NCBI RefSeq assembly: GCF_036173125.1
Contig: NZ_CP108054.1
Location: forward strand, 6,353,001 to 6,417,000
Direction of reading: 5' to 3'
DNA length: 64,000 nucleotides
DNA from: Streptomyces sp. NBC_00286
GTDB lineage: Bacteria; Actinomycetota; Actinomycetes; Streptomycetales; Streptomycetaceae
Position 1 is the stretch's first letter; each line of letters starts with the position of its first letter. Both the position numbers and the translations under genes were made by a program. The notes under the pieces are model-generated. The model made no database searches and was not told where the DNA came from. It saw only the letters and a program-made list of their open reading frames with translations. Of the stretch, positions 17,352 through 25,841 are shown in pieces.

Positions 17352-18070
17352 GCCCGGGACGAGCGTCGTCGCAGGTAGAAGGCTCCACCGGCGATGCCTG
17401 CGACCAGTACGCCCCCGAGCGTGGCCCACACCACGGTCGTCGATGACGTGCCCTCGGAGTCCGCTGCGGCCGACGGGGAACCCTGGTCGGCGTCACCGGA
17501 CGCCGCGTCGCCCCCCGGATACGGGACCGGCAGCGGCTTCGCCGGGAGTTCCTCGTTGAGCACCTGGTTGACAGGCTTGCCCTCTTCGTACCAGAACACG
17601 ACCGGACGGAACTCGTCGGTGTGACTCCTGCCGACGTAACCGACGGCTTCAATCCGCTCACCGTCTTCGAGTTCGCGGTCCAGGCCCCACATCCCCGTGA
17701 AGCTCGGCGGCGCGATGGTGACCTCCAACTCGTCGTGAGACCCGCTGAAGGACGGTGCGGCGTTGATCGGGTCGCTGTCGGGGGCGTCCCGCAGTCCCTC
17801 GGGCAGATCGCGCTCGGGGGTGTCGGCGGGGAGATCTCCGTCGACGGTCACGGTGAAGTGGGAGTGCGGCTCGCCCCAGCGGACCTGCGAGACGGTACCC
17901 GCTATGTAGTAGAGGCGATCGGTGTCGAAGTCGTCGAACCCGTGATGCGCTTGCGCGGCCCCCGTCGAGAACAAGGTGAGCATCACCGCGGAAGCCAGGG
18001 ACGCGGCCGCCAGCCTGACGAGACGGGCGCCCTGATGAGCCGCGGGGGCGGCGACCGGGTTGAAGTGCAT
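17348..18070 (-). CDS. DUF6152-like secreted, C-terminally anchored protein
   Basis: 240 residues. A signal peptide ends near residue 42 (SAVMLTLFSTGAAQA), after which the mature protein begins with AHHGFDDFDTDRLYYIAGTV and VRWGEPHSHFTVTVDGD, the pattern of DUF6152 (small all-beta, His-containing, function unknown). A C-terminal hydrophobic helix (TTVVWATLGGVLVAGIAG) followed by RRRSS anchors it in the membrane. A Ser/Asp/Gly-rich linker separates the domain from the anchor. ATG 18070 follows AAGGA; the frame reaches 18127 without a better site. First gene of a two-gene coupled operon. Confidence 0.75.
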   Translation of the reverse strand: MHFNPVAAPAAHQGARLVRLAAASLASAVMLTLFSTGAAQAHHGFDDFDTDRLYYIAGTVSQVRWGEPHSHFTVTVDGDLPADTPERDLPEGLRDAPDSDPINAAPSFSGSHDELEVTIAPPSFTGMWGLDRELEDGERIEAVGYVGRSHTDEFRPVVFWYEEGKPVNQVLNEELPAKPLPVPYPGGDAASGDADQGSPSAAADSEGTSSTTVVWATLGGVLVAGIAGGAFYLRRRSSRA

Positions 18071-18229
18071 ACCGAGCCGTTCCTTCGAGAGGTCTTGGGG
18101 TGTGCCGCAGCCAGTGAACCCCAACAAGCGCCCAGCGTAGGAGGGTCAATTTCCTCCCTGGATGAGGGTGGTCATGCCGATCAGGGCTTCATGACCACGC
18201 GCGTCACTGGCGATGACTCCCCATCAAGT

Positions 18230-18292
18230 GGCCGCCAACGGGAATCTCAACTCGCCCCTGACAACCGGGATCGAATATTCGGTGTTCTGCCC
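18230..18292. repeat. ~62-bp direct repeat, copy A
   Basis: This segment, from GGCCGCCAA through TTCTGCCC, recurs at 20412-20473 with about five mismatches in the same orientation. On the opposite strand the centre reads TGTCAGGGGCGAGTTGAGAT, resembling a transposon end, but no transposase is present. The two copies bracket the DUF5302, acetyltransferase-remnant, ArsR and SDR genes. Confidence 0.85.
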
Positions 18293-18481
18293 TGGCACCC
18301 CGCACCGTGCCTGCTCCATGTGCGCCGGTGGCTGTTCCCCACGGCCGGTGCCGGGCCGGCCTGCCTGGCCGCCTGCGTGACAGTCGCGAGCGACGGCCGC
18401 TGGCGATGCCGACCGCGGGCGTCTCATGCGGTGTCCGGCATGACAAGCTGTGCTCTCCACTGCCCGAACCAGGAGGTCACC

Positions 18482-18727
18482 ATGGCCGCAGAAGAGTCTG
18501 CATCACAAGAAGGTTCGGAGTCAGCTGACGCCGAGAGCCCTGTCCTCTCGCCCGACGATGACGGCCAGTACGACCTGAAGCGCAAGTTTCGGGAGGCCCT
18601 GGCGCGCAAGCGCGGAATGCAGGCGGACGCCGCCGACATGGCTGCGAACACCGATGCGTCAAAGGTCCGCGGCGCGCACGGTCCGGCTGCGAACCAGCGG
18701 TCGTTCCGACGCAAGAGTGGCGGCTGA
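18482..18727 (+). CDS. DUF5302 small acidic/basic protein
   Basis: 81-residue soluble protein with the recognisable DUF5302 layout: acidic, disordered N-terminus (ESADAESPVLSPDDDG), a helix YDLKRKFREALARKRGMQAD, and a basic C-terminus ending NQRSFRRKSGG. Function unknown; the family is confined to actinomycetes. Start ATG 18482 has a consensus AGGAGGT site. The open frame extends far upstream but only this part has coding character. Confidence 0.82.
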   Translation: MAAEESASQEGSESADAESPVLSPDDDGQYDLKRKFREALARKRGMQADAADMAANTDASKVRGAHGPAANQRSFRRKSGG

Positions 18728-19002
18728 GTCCAAATCGGCCGCTGGATGGGATTCGGCAGGACACGGCCCGCAGTCATGGCGATGAGTCGGGCCTGGGTCC
18801 TGCTGGGTGAAGCGGGAAGGTCCGTTCAGGCGGTGCGCAGCGGCTAGGCACACCGGCATGCCTGTTCAGCCGTTGCGAGCTGCTTGGGCGTCATCAACGA
18901 CGCATGACCACGAACGCTGCCTGCTCTGTGGCACGGGAGATCACATCCGGTCTCCGCTGAGTCGCATGGCGACGCTTACGTCCAGTGCTGCCCGAGTCTG
19001 AC

Positions 19003-19215
19003 GGTCACACCCGGTGCAGCGGGTCGCGCATCATCGCAGCGAACACGGGGGAGTCGGGGAACGGCTGTTGCTCGCCGATCGTCTCGTACTCCCAACGCTC
19101 GTATACGGCTTGGACCTTGCCGTCTCCTGCCTTTGGGTTGACCAGCAGGGTGACCCGCTCCTCGCCTCTGCCCGCAAGGAGTTCCCCGTGGACGCGGTGC
19201 GCGAGGCCCGCTTGG
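19003..19215 (-). pseudogene. 3' fragment of a GNAT acetyltransferase gene
   Basis: Read on the minus strand this segment encodes ~67 residues nearly identical to the C-terminus of the intact acetyltransferase at 25251-25802 (shared GELLAGRGEERVTLLVNP and FPDSPVFAAMMR, same stop position). There is no start or N-terminal half. DNA identity begins at about 18993, just past the stop, and ends near 19215, 15 bases from the ArsR gene's stop. It is a duplicated, 5'-truncated remnant. Confidence 0.88.
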
Positions 19216-19229
19216 GCGCCCGGTCCCGA

Positions 19230-19592
19230 TCAGGCTGCCGGTGAGTCGCTGGCAAGGCTGACGTCGGCGCCGACGTTGTTGCTGTCGGCCGCTGCGAGGA
19301 CGGCGTCCAGCAGACCGGGGAAGCGGGTGTCGAGGTCGTCACGACGCAGTTCGACGTAGCAGCGGGTGCCCTCCTGGCGGGTGCGGGTGACGCCCGCGTC
19401 GCGCAGCACGCGCAGGTGATGACTGAGGGTGGACTTTGCGACCGGGGCGCGGAGTTCGCCCCATCCGCGTTCGCGGCCGTCGGCGAGAAGCCGTACCAGT
19501 CCGACTCGGATCGGATCGCTGAACGCGCCCATCACCGCGATGAAGGTGATCTCGGTCAGATCGGGGTGTCGGGCCTGCCTCATGGCGACCAT
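19230..19592 (-). CDS. ArsR family winged-helix repressor
   Basis: 120-residue repressor. The winged helix covers residues ~15-95: FIAVMGAFSDPIRVGLVRLL, the recognition helix VAKSTLSHHLRVLRDAG and the wing TRTRQEGTRCYVELRRDDL. No Cys metal-binding motif (ELCVCDL) is present, so it is unlikely to be a classical arsenic sensor. It is divergent from the SDR gene and an operator-like palindrome lies between the starts. ATG 19592 or 19583 may be used; no ribosome site, but TAGAAT lies ~18 bases upstream as -10, overlapping the palindrome, so autoregulation and a short leader are likely. Confidence 0.88.
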   Translation of the reverse strand: MVAMRQARHPDLTEITFIAVMGAFSDPIRVGLVRLLADGRERGWGELRAPVAKSTLSHHLRVLRDAGVTRTRQEGTRCYVELRRDDLDTRFPGLLDAVLAAADSNNVGADVSLASDSPAA

Positions 19593-19603
19593 GCTACGTT
19601 GCC

Positions 19604-19621
19604 GTTCGTCATTCTACGAAC
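19604..19621. promoter_or_regulatory. Operator between ArsR-type repressor and SDR genes
   Basis: Perfect inverted repeat GTTCGT-CATTCT-ACGAAC centred in the 47-base divergent intergenic region, overlapping the minus-strand -10 (TAGAAT). Size and position fit the binding site of an ArsR-family dimer controlling both genes. Confidence 0.7.
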
Positions 19622-19639
19622 ATCGAACAAGGAGGGTTC

Positions 19640-20404
19640 ATGGCCGACCCGTCCGCCGCAGACCACTCCGGCCAGGTCGTCATCGTCACCGGCGCCGGAT
19701 CCGGAATCGGCCGTGCGACCGCGCGAGCCTTCGCCGACGCCGGAGCCCTGGTACTGGGCGTCGGGCGCCGCGAGGAAGCATTGGAGGAGACCGCCGCCGG
19801 GCAACCCCGAATCGCAGTTCACCCGGCCGACCTACGCGCTCCGGACACCCCCCAAGAGGTGATCGACGTGGCGACGGAACGGTGGGGCCGCTTGGACGTG
19901 CTCGTCAACAACGCCGGCGCCACCAAGGTGATGCCGCTGGCCGACACCACTGCTGCGGGCATCACCGAGCTGTTCGACCTCAACGTCACCGCGCCCAGCC
20001 TGCTGGCCCAGGCCGCCCTGCCCCACCTGCGCCGAGGCCGCGGGGCGATCGTGAACGTGTCCAGCACCTACGGCCACCGGCCACTGCCCACCGCCGCCCA
20101 CTACGCGGCCTCCAAGGCCGCCCTCGAACAACTCACCCGCAGCTGGGCCATGGAACTCGCCGCCGACGGTATCCGCGTCAACGCCCTCGCTCCCGGGCCG
20201 ACCGAGAGCCAGGCCTTGGCCGCGGCCGGGCTGCCCGCGGCGACCGTCGAGCAGATCAAGCAGGAGGAGGCCGCCCGTATCCCCCTCGGCCGCCGCGGCG
20301 AACCACGCGAGGTCGCCACCTGGATCCTGCGCCTGGCTGACCCAGCCACCACGTGGCTCACCGGCCAGGTCCTCACCGTCGACGGCGGTCTGGAACTGAC
20401 GTAA
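19640..20404 (+). CDS. SDR family NAD(P)-dependent oxidoreductase
   Basis: 254-residue classical short-chain dehydrogenase. Cofactor motif VTGAGSGIGRATARAFADAG near residue 15, NNAG near residue 88, catalytic Ser in VNVSSTYG and YAASK (Tyr/Lys) near residue 156, and the C-terminal WLTGQVLTVDGGLEL are all intact. Charged residues after the second strand (VGRREEA) suggest NADP preference. Substrate unknown. A strong AAGGAGGG site precedes the ATG. Divergent from the ArsR-type gene, so expression is probably de-repressed by that repressor's ligand. Confidence 0.9.
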   Translation: MADPSAADHSGQVVIVTGAGSGIGRATARAFADAGALVLGVGRREEALEETAAGQPRIAVHPADLRAPDTPQEVIDVATERWGRLDVLVNNAGATKVMPLADTTAAGITELFDLNVTAPSLLAQAALPHLRRGRGAIVNVSSTYGHRPLPTAAHYAASKAALEQLTRSWAMELAADGIRVNALAPGPTESQALAAAGLPAATVEQIKQEEAARIPLGRRGEPREVATWILRLADPATTWLTGQVLTVDGGLELT

Positions 20405-20411
20405 GTGGCTT

Positions 20412-20473
20412 GGCCGCCAAGGGGAATCTCAACTCGCCACTGACAACCGGGATCGGATATTCAGTGTTCTGCC
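20412..20473. repeat. ~62-bp direct repeat, copy B
   Basis: Second copy of the segment at 18230-18292, same orientation, about 93 percent identical by eye. It starts eight bases after the SDR stop. On the minus strand it contains TGTCAGTGGCGAGTTGAGAT. Confidence 0.85.
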
Positions 20474-20594
20474 CGCCCATGAGGACACAAGATGGTGCGC
20501 ACGACCTTGGCGACCCCCGACCGGCAAGCAAGCCTGAAGTGGCTCAGTGACTGCCGACAGGCCGGCACAGTGCAGGCCGGGTATGCGTGTCACT

Positions 20595-21482
20595 TCAGGT
20601 GAACTTGAGTACGGCGCCGTCCTCGTTGACGGCGACGGCATGGACGGTGAGCAGGTCGCCGCCCGAGCCGAATGTTCCGGTTCCGCCGGGGGCCAGCGTG
20701 AACTCCCCCGTGGCACCCTCAGGGTCGTTGTTGCGCACCGTGGCCTTGGTCTCCGTCAGCGACACGCGCAGGTTCCATGCGGCGACCGCGATGTTCGTCT
20801 GCTTCGTCACCAGGATCTCGCAGGTCCCGTCCTTGCAGGCGGAGGTGTCCGTGCCGTCCGCGGCCTTGGGCAGAGGTTTGGGCGGGGCGCAGTTGGGCGC
20901 CGTGCGGTAGGCGGCCTGGAGGTCCGGCTCCTTGGCGACCACGGCCGTCAGGTCGGGTTCGGGCATCTTCAGGGACTGGATCAGCTTGCCGAGACGTTCG
21001 GCCCGGTCGACCGAATCCTCCAACCCGAAGGAGTCGGCCAGCCCGGAGACCTCCGGTTGGACCCGCTCGACCTCCTTGGCCAGGGTCTCGTGCAGCCGGT
21101 CCGCAGTGGCGATGCCCGAGGGCCGTACCCTGCCGAGTTCCCGCACGACCTCGTCGAAGGACGTCGATGTGCCCGACAGGTAGCCGTAGGCGGTGGCCTC
21201 GGGCGGGACCAGCGCGTCCCCGGGCGGATCCGTGATCTCTTTGACCTCGTTGGCACTGTCCGTCTTCATCGTCTCGAAGAGCTCCGTGGCCTCACACATC
21301 TGATCGGCCCACTTCACCAGCGCCCGGTCCGGCCCAGCGGACTTCGACGCCGACTTCGAGGCACTCGCCGCGGGCTTCCCCGAATCGCCCCCGTCGTCCG
21401 TGCCCGCCGAACAGCCGCCGACGGCCAGTGCGACTCCGGTCGTCAGTACGGCGACGCGCCTCATCCCTGTCTTCACCGGCAT
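20595..21482 (-). CDS. Secreted lipoprotein, unknown function
   Basis: 295 residues. Lipoprotein signal: MRRVAVLTTGVALAVGGCSA (lipobox VGGC), then a Gly/Asp/Ser linker. The body has a helical part with Cys (WADQMCEATELFETM; repeated amphipathic helices around LGRVRPSGIATADRL) and a C-terminal beta domain (TCEILVTKQTNIAVAAWNLR, TFGSGGDLLTVHAVAV) that looks like an immunoglobulin-like fold. Start 21482 (MPVKTG) chosen for GAGGGG six bases upstream. Divergent from another small lipoprotein gene 129 bases away. I do not recognise a named family. Confidence 0.75.
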   Translation of the reverse strand: MPVKTGMRRVAVLTTGVALAVGGCSAGTDDGGDSGKPAASASKSASKSAGPDRALVKWADQMCEATELFETMKTDSANEVKEITDPPGDALVPPEATAYGYLSGTSTSFDEVVRELGRVRPSGIATADRLHETLAKEVERVQPEVSGLADSFGLEDSVDRAERLGKLIQSLKMPEPDLTAVVAKEPDLQAAYRTAPNCAPPKPLPKAADGTDTSACKDGTCEILVTKQTNIAVAAWNLRVSLTETKATVRNNDPEGATGEFTLAPGGTGTFGSGGDLLTVHAVAVNEDGAVLKFT

Positions 21483-21611
21483 AGCTGTTCCCCTCGTCGG
21501 TTCCACCGCTCAAGCCGCAGCCGCGCACCATCATCCGACCGGGACTCCGGGACCCCTCCCGACGTTTGGCTGCCGGGACCCCTCCCGGACTCCGCCGCCT
21601 ACTCTCCGCCC

Positions 21612-22100
21612 ATGACCGCCCGACGCAGATGGATCCTCGCGATGGCCGCCGCGCTGATGACGGCGGGCTGCTCCAGTTCCCCGGACGCTGCGCCACCGGC
21701 ATCGGCCCCGGCCCCGTCCAGCCCGTCGCCCAGCACATCGACCGCACGCCCGAGCGCCACGCCAACCCCGCCCTTCTGCCTTGATCTGTCGCTCTTCCAG
21801 ATGAGCGTCATTGCCTACAGCGCCGAAGTGGGTGCGGCGATTGAAGGGGAGCCGCTGGACTTCAAAGAGCTACGGAGGAAGGCCGCCTTGATCGCCGACA
21901 CGGGTGAGCTGATGCAGGCGAGCGCGCCGCCGGACATCGCCGAAGAGTTCCGTACGGTGCTCAAGGCGATCGACACCTCGGTGAGCCATTTGAAACCGGG
22001 CGCCAACGCGAAAGATGTCCTGGACCCGGTGTACGGCGAGCGCAACCGTCCCGCCTTCGACGCCGTGGAGAACTATGAATGCGGCGGCGGGGACGGGTGA
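21612..22100 (+). CDS. Small secreted lipoprotein, unknown function
   Basis: 162 residues. Lipoprotein signal peptide MTARRRWILAMAAALMTAGC with Cys at the cleavage site, then a ~35-residue Ser/Pro/Thr/Ala linker typical of cell-surface spacing. The folded part (residues ~56-160) is a helical bundle framed by two Cys (FCLDLSLFQMS and ENYECGGG) that may form a disulfide. Its helical layout is similar to the helical half of the divergent lipoprotein, so the two may be related (inference). No family recognised. Confidence 0.72.
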   Translation: MTARRRWILAMAAALMTAGCSSSPDAAPPASAPAPSSPSPSTSTARPSATPTPPFCLDLSLFQMSVIAYSAEVGAAIEGEPLDFKELRRKAALIADTGELMQASAPPDIAEEFRTVLKAIDTSVSHLKPGANAKDVLDPVYGERNRPAFDAVENYECGGGDG

Positions 22101-22183
22101 CCCTTGTTGGCAGCGTGGCGTGAACCGCCTCCGTCCGGATGTGTCGCACGTAGATCGGCAAGCTCTGATCTTCCTCAAGAGCC

Positions 22184-22213
22184 TTCACGTTGCTTTCACT
22201 TGAGTCATATGTT
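22184..22213 (+). promoter_or_regulatory. Possible promoter of the secreted-protein/membrane-protein pair
   Basis: TTCACG (22184-22189) and TATGTT (22208-22213) with an 18-base spacer, in a locally AT-rich stretch upstream of the gene at 22275. Weak match to consensus. Confidence 0.35.
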
Positions 22214-22274
22214 CAACGCGACCACAGAGGCACAACACCTCGCATAAGTGAACATGCACGACGGGGGGTCTCAC

Positions 22275-23012
22275 ATGACCACTAGCGCCAAGCCGCGCAG
22301 TGTGTTCCATCGCACCAGCGCCATGATCGTTGCGGCGGTTACCGCCGGTGCGCTGTTCACCACCGCTACCGGCGTCCAGGCCGCGGAGTCGACGGCGCAG
22401 TCCCCGGCCGGCGTCAGCAGCACTCTGGCTGTGGAAGACCCGGGTTTCACGCCCGCAGAGCAGGAACAGGGGACGGTGCTCGCGCAGGGGGTAGCTGAAC
22501 TCGGAGTGACCGAGGACCAGTTCGCCGCCGCTCTGGACATAGCCCTGACCAGGCCCGCTCCGGACGCCGACGCTCTCCGGACTCGTCTGACCGCCCTGCC
22601 CGCCAAGCCGACCGCCGAACAACTGGTGCAGGCGGCGTACCCCGGCGACGCTGCTGCTCAGGCTGCTCTGTTGCCCGTCTTCGCCAACGAGGAGGTACGC
22701 GACGCCGCCGTGGCCCAGCTCCGCGGCGCCGGGAACCAGAGCCAGATGGTGACCCCCCTGGGCTGGTGGGATCAGACCAAGTTCATCGCCAAGTGCGGCG
22801 CGGCTGTCGCCGCCGTCCTGATCTCCTTCCTGCCGGCCGGATCCAGCATCAAGGTCGCCCGTGCCGTGTTGCTGTTCAAGAGGTACGGCGCGAAGAAGAC
22901 AGCGAACATCATCTGGCGGTTCGTGAACGGCAAGAGGGTTGGTTCCAAGGAGCGCGAGGCAGTGAAGGCGTTCATCGGCATTACCGCCATCTCCTCACAG
23001 TGCAAGAAGTGA
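22275..23012 (+). CDS. Secreted protein with cationic hydrophobic C-terminus
   Basis: 245 residues, family not recognised. A Sec signal peptide (SAMIVAAVTAGALFTTATGV, cleavage likely after VQA near residue 37) directs export. The middle is Ala-rich helical. The last ~85 residues differ sharply: a tryptophan pair (GWWDQTKF), a hydrophobic helix CGAAVAAVLISFLPAGSS, then a strongly basic amphipathic stretch (LLFKRYGAKKTANIIWRFVN) ending in SSQCKK; the two Cys could be disulfide-bonded. Such a segment could insert into membranes. A three-helix membrane protein follows 9 bases downstream, an arrangement seen for bacteriocin/immunity pairs. That role is speculation. Confidence 0.6.
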   Translation: MTTSAKPRSVFHRTSAMIVAAVTAGALFTTATGVQAAESTAQSPAGVSSTLAVEDPGFTPAEQEQGTVLAQGVAELGVTEDQFAAALDIALTRPAPDADALRTRLTALPAKPTAEQLVQAAYPGDAAAQAALLPVFANEEVRDAAVAQLRGAGNQSQMVTPLGWWDQTKFIAKCGAAVAAVLISFLPAGSSIKVARAVLLFKRYGAKKTANIIWRFVNGKRVGSKEREAVKAFIGITAISSQCKK

Positions 23013-23017
23013 GGTGA

Positions 23018-23923
<906 letters not shown>

Positions 23924-23959
23924 TGCTCGTCGGCGTCTGCGACTTTCCCGGCAGCTACG

Positions 23960-24547
23960 CTTTTCCCCCTGCACGGCCTCGTTGACAGCGCCCAACTCTG
24001 CGTCAATGAGCTCGTCGTCAACGTCATCACGCACGTCGGCCTCGGCACTCCGACCACGCTCGCGGTGTCGATGAGCGGCACCCACCTGCGTATCGAGGTC
24101 CACGACCCCGATACGCGAGCGTTGCCCACCCTCGTCCACGCGGCCTCCGACTCGGAGGGCGGGCGTGGCATGGCCCTCGTCGATGCCATCGCCGAACGCT
24201 GGGGTGTCCAACTCCGTGGCGATCGGAAGGTGACCTGGTGTGAACTGGCGACCGGGCTGTCATCCCCTGACGGACACTGCGGCGGTGCACGCGTGACCAG
24301 AGCCGAGGCCATGCTCGGGCTCTACGGCGCCGCTCGACTCCCGCGCACAGCAGTTCCGAACACGCTGAGCGTGGCCGTCGCGGAGGAGGCCGCGATCGAC
24401 GTGATCGCGGACCTCCTTCACTGGCTGCGAGCGCATGGGTGCGACGCAGACGAGGCACTTGACCGCGCCCAGACCCATTTCGAGGCAGAAATCGCCGAGG
24501 GCGAGGGATTTCCGGCTTGGCCAGGGCCCCTTGAGCGTTCGGCTTGA
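23960..24547 (+). pseudogene. 5'-truncated ATP-binding (anti-sigma-factor-like) gene
   Basis: Reading continues in frame directly after the SerRS-fragment stop. It encodes a GHKL-type HATPase_c_2 domain: N box SAQLCVNELVVNVITHV, LRIEVHDPDTRALP, SEGGRGMALVDAIAERWGVQ, and a C-terminal helix LLHWLRAHGCDADEALDRAQ. The same plan, including the last helix, is found in the intact gene 29964-30596. The N box lies upstream of the first in-frame start codon (GTG 24065), so a complete protein cannot be made. A shorter product from 24065 would lack the ATP-binding N box. Confidence 0.72.
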
Positions 24548-24598
24548 GCATCCGATTACGTGGCGCTGTCTCAAGGCCGTGCCCGCGAAGTGGTGTTG

Positions 24599-24635
24599 CC
24601 GCGGGTTGGGCGGCTGTCGGGACAGCCCAACGCGG
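24599..24635 (+). terminator. Stem-loop downstream of the truncated ATPase
   Basis: CTGTC (24614-24618) and GACAG (24621-24625) form the tip; TTGGG (24606-24610) with CCCAA (24626-24630) and CCGCG with CGCGG extend the stem with two small bulges. A second GC-rich hairpin lies near 24679-24714. Confidence 0.5.
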
Positions 24636-24815
24636 AACGCGCATAGCCAGGGGATGTACGTGCATCGTGGGCGGCCCGTGCCCCCTGTCGCGCAGAGCGC
24701 GAACGCGCAGGGGGAGGATGTCCTCCTGGTACTCAAACGAGCGATGTGTGAACACGACGAGGAGAAGTGCTCACGCCGTGGAACACCCACAACTCGACCG
24801 GCCAAGGAGGACGGG

Positions 24816-25215
24816 ATGGGGCTCATGCTCTTCCCCAGAGACGACGACGTGACCAGCCCGGACATCTCCTGGTCCTACACCGGTTTCAACATGTTCAGGG
24901 AGTGGCTGGCCCAGGCCGAGGGATTCACCCTCGCCGAGATGAACGGCTTCGGCGGAGACCGTCCATGGACCAGCGTGTCCATGGACCAGCGTCTCCAGCA
25001 CGCTGGCAGCGCTACTCGACCATCCAGACGACGACGGCCCCGACCTCACACCCGCCCAATGCGCGGCAATGCTCCCCCGGCTGGAAGCAATCGTGGACGA
25101 GCGGCGGCACGATGGCGGAGATCCCATTGTCCAACGACGCATCGATGACGTCCGCCGGCTGATCACTGTCATGAAGTTCTGCGTGGACAAGGACGTCGAG
25201 CTCATCTTCGGCTGA
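24816..25215 (+). pseudogene. Small gene frameshifted by an exact 16-bp tandem duplication
   Basis: ATG 24816 has a perfect AAGGAGG site. The frame encodes MGLMLFPRDDDVTSPDISWS and AEMNGFGGDRPWTSVS, then shifts. The cause is visible: GTCCATGGACCAGCGT is present twice in tandem (24961-24976, 24977-24992). Removing one copy restores a 127-residue protein ending at 25215 (LAALLDHPDDDGPDLTPAQC, RRIDDVRRLITVMKFCVDKD, VELIFG). Product family unknown; it is acidic, with a helical second half. Unless corrected by recombination between the two copies, the present allele makes a shortened hybrid protein. Confidence 0.85.
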
Positions 25216-25250
25216 CCACCGGACCGCAGAGCTGTCCCCGAGTCTGACGG

Positions 25251-25802
25251 TCACGCCCGGTGCAGCGGTTCGCGCATCATCGCGGCGAACACGGGGGAGT
25301 CGGGGAACGGCTGTTGCTCGCCGATCTTCTCGTACGCCCAACGCTCGTACACGGCCTGCACTTTGCCGTCTCCCGCTGTCGGGTTGACCAGCAGGGTGAC
25401 CCGCTCTTCGCCTCTGCCCGCCAGGAGTTCCTCGTGGATGCGGTGCGCGAGGCCGGTGCCGCGCCACGGGCGCCGGATCACGATCTCGTTCAGCGCGAGC
25501 GTGCGCTTGCCCGTCTCGATCGTGTAGCCGTCGGGCAGCGGGGTGGTCATGGCTGTCCACCAGCGGGTGTCGGAGCCGAGCGGAGTGGCGTACGCGAAGC
25601 CGGCTGGCTCGGTGCCGTCGTACGCGATGACCGCTTCCCAGCCGGGTTCCGAACGGTGGCTGATCAGGCGCTCGTTGAAGCGTTCGGCGGTGTAGAAGGG
25701 CCCGGTGAGGCCCAAGTCGCGCTGACGGACCTCGACATGGATGTCCACGATCGTCTGCCGCACCGGATCGATGTCGGTGTAGTGCCGCAGCTCAAGGCTC
25801 AC
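25251..25802 (-). CDS. GNAT family N-acetyltransferase
   Basis: 183-residue acetyltransferase. GNAT core: LNEIVIRRPWRGTGLAHRIH (motif A with the acetyl-CoA P-loop RPWRGTG) and VTLLVNPTAGDGKVQAVYER, then YEKIGEQQPFPDSPVF. N-terminal part VDIHVEVRQRDLGLTGPFYT. The acceptor substrate is not predictable. GTG start at 25802 with AAGGAG five bases upstream. Its 3' end is duplicated at 19003-19215. Divergent from the phosphotransferase-like gene whose start is 39 bases away, so the two may share control. Confidence 0.88.
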   Translation of the reverse strand: MSLELRHYTDIDPVRQTIVDIHVEVRQRDLGLTGPFYTAERFNERLISHRSEPGWEAVIAYDGTEPAGFAYATPLGSDTRWWTAMTTPLPDGYTIETGKRTLALNEIVIRRPWRGTGLAHRIHEELLAGRGEERVTLLVNPTAGDGKVQAVYERWAYEKIGEQQPFPDSPVFAAMMREPLHRA

Positions 25803-25841
25803 AGGGGCTCCTTTTCGGTTGGCGATTGATACGTTCCCTGT

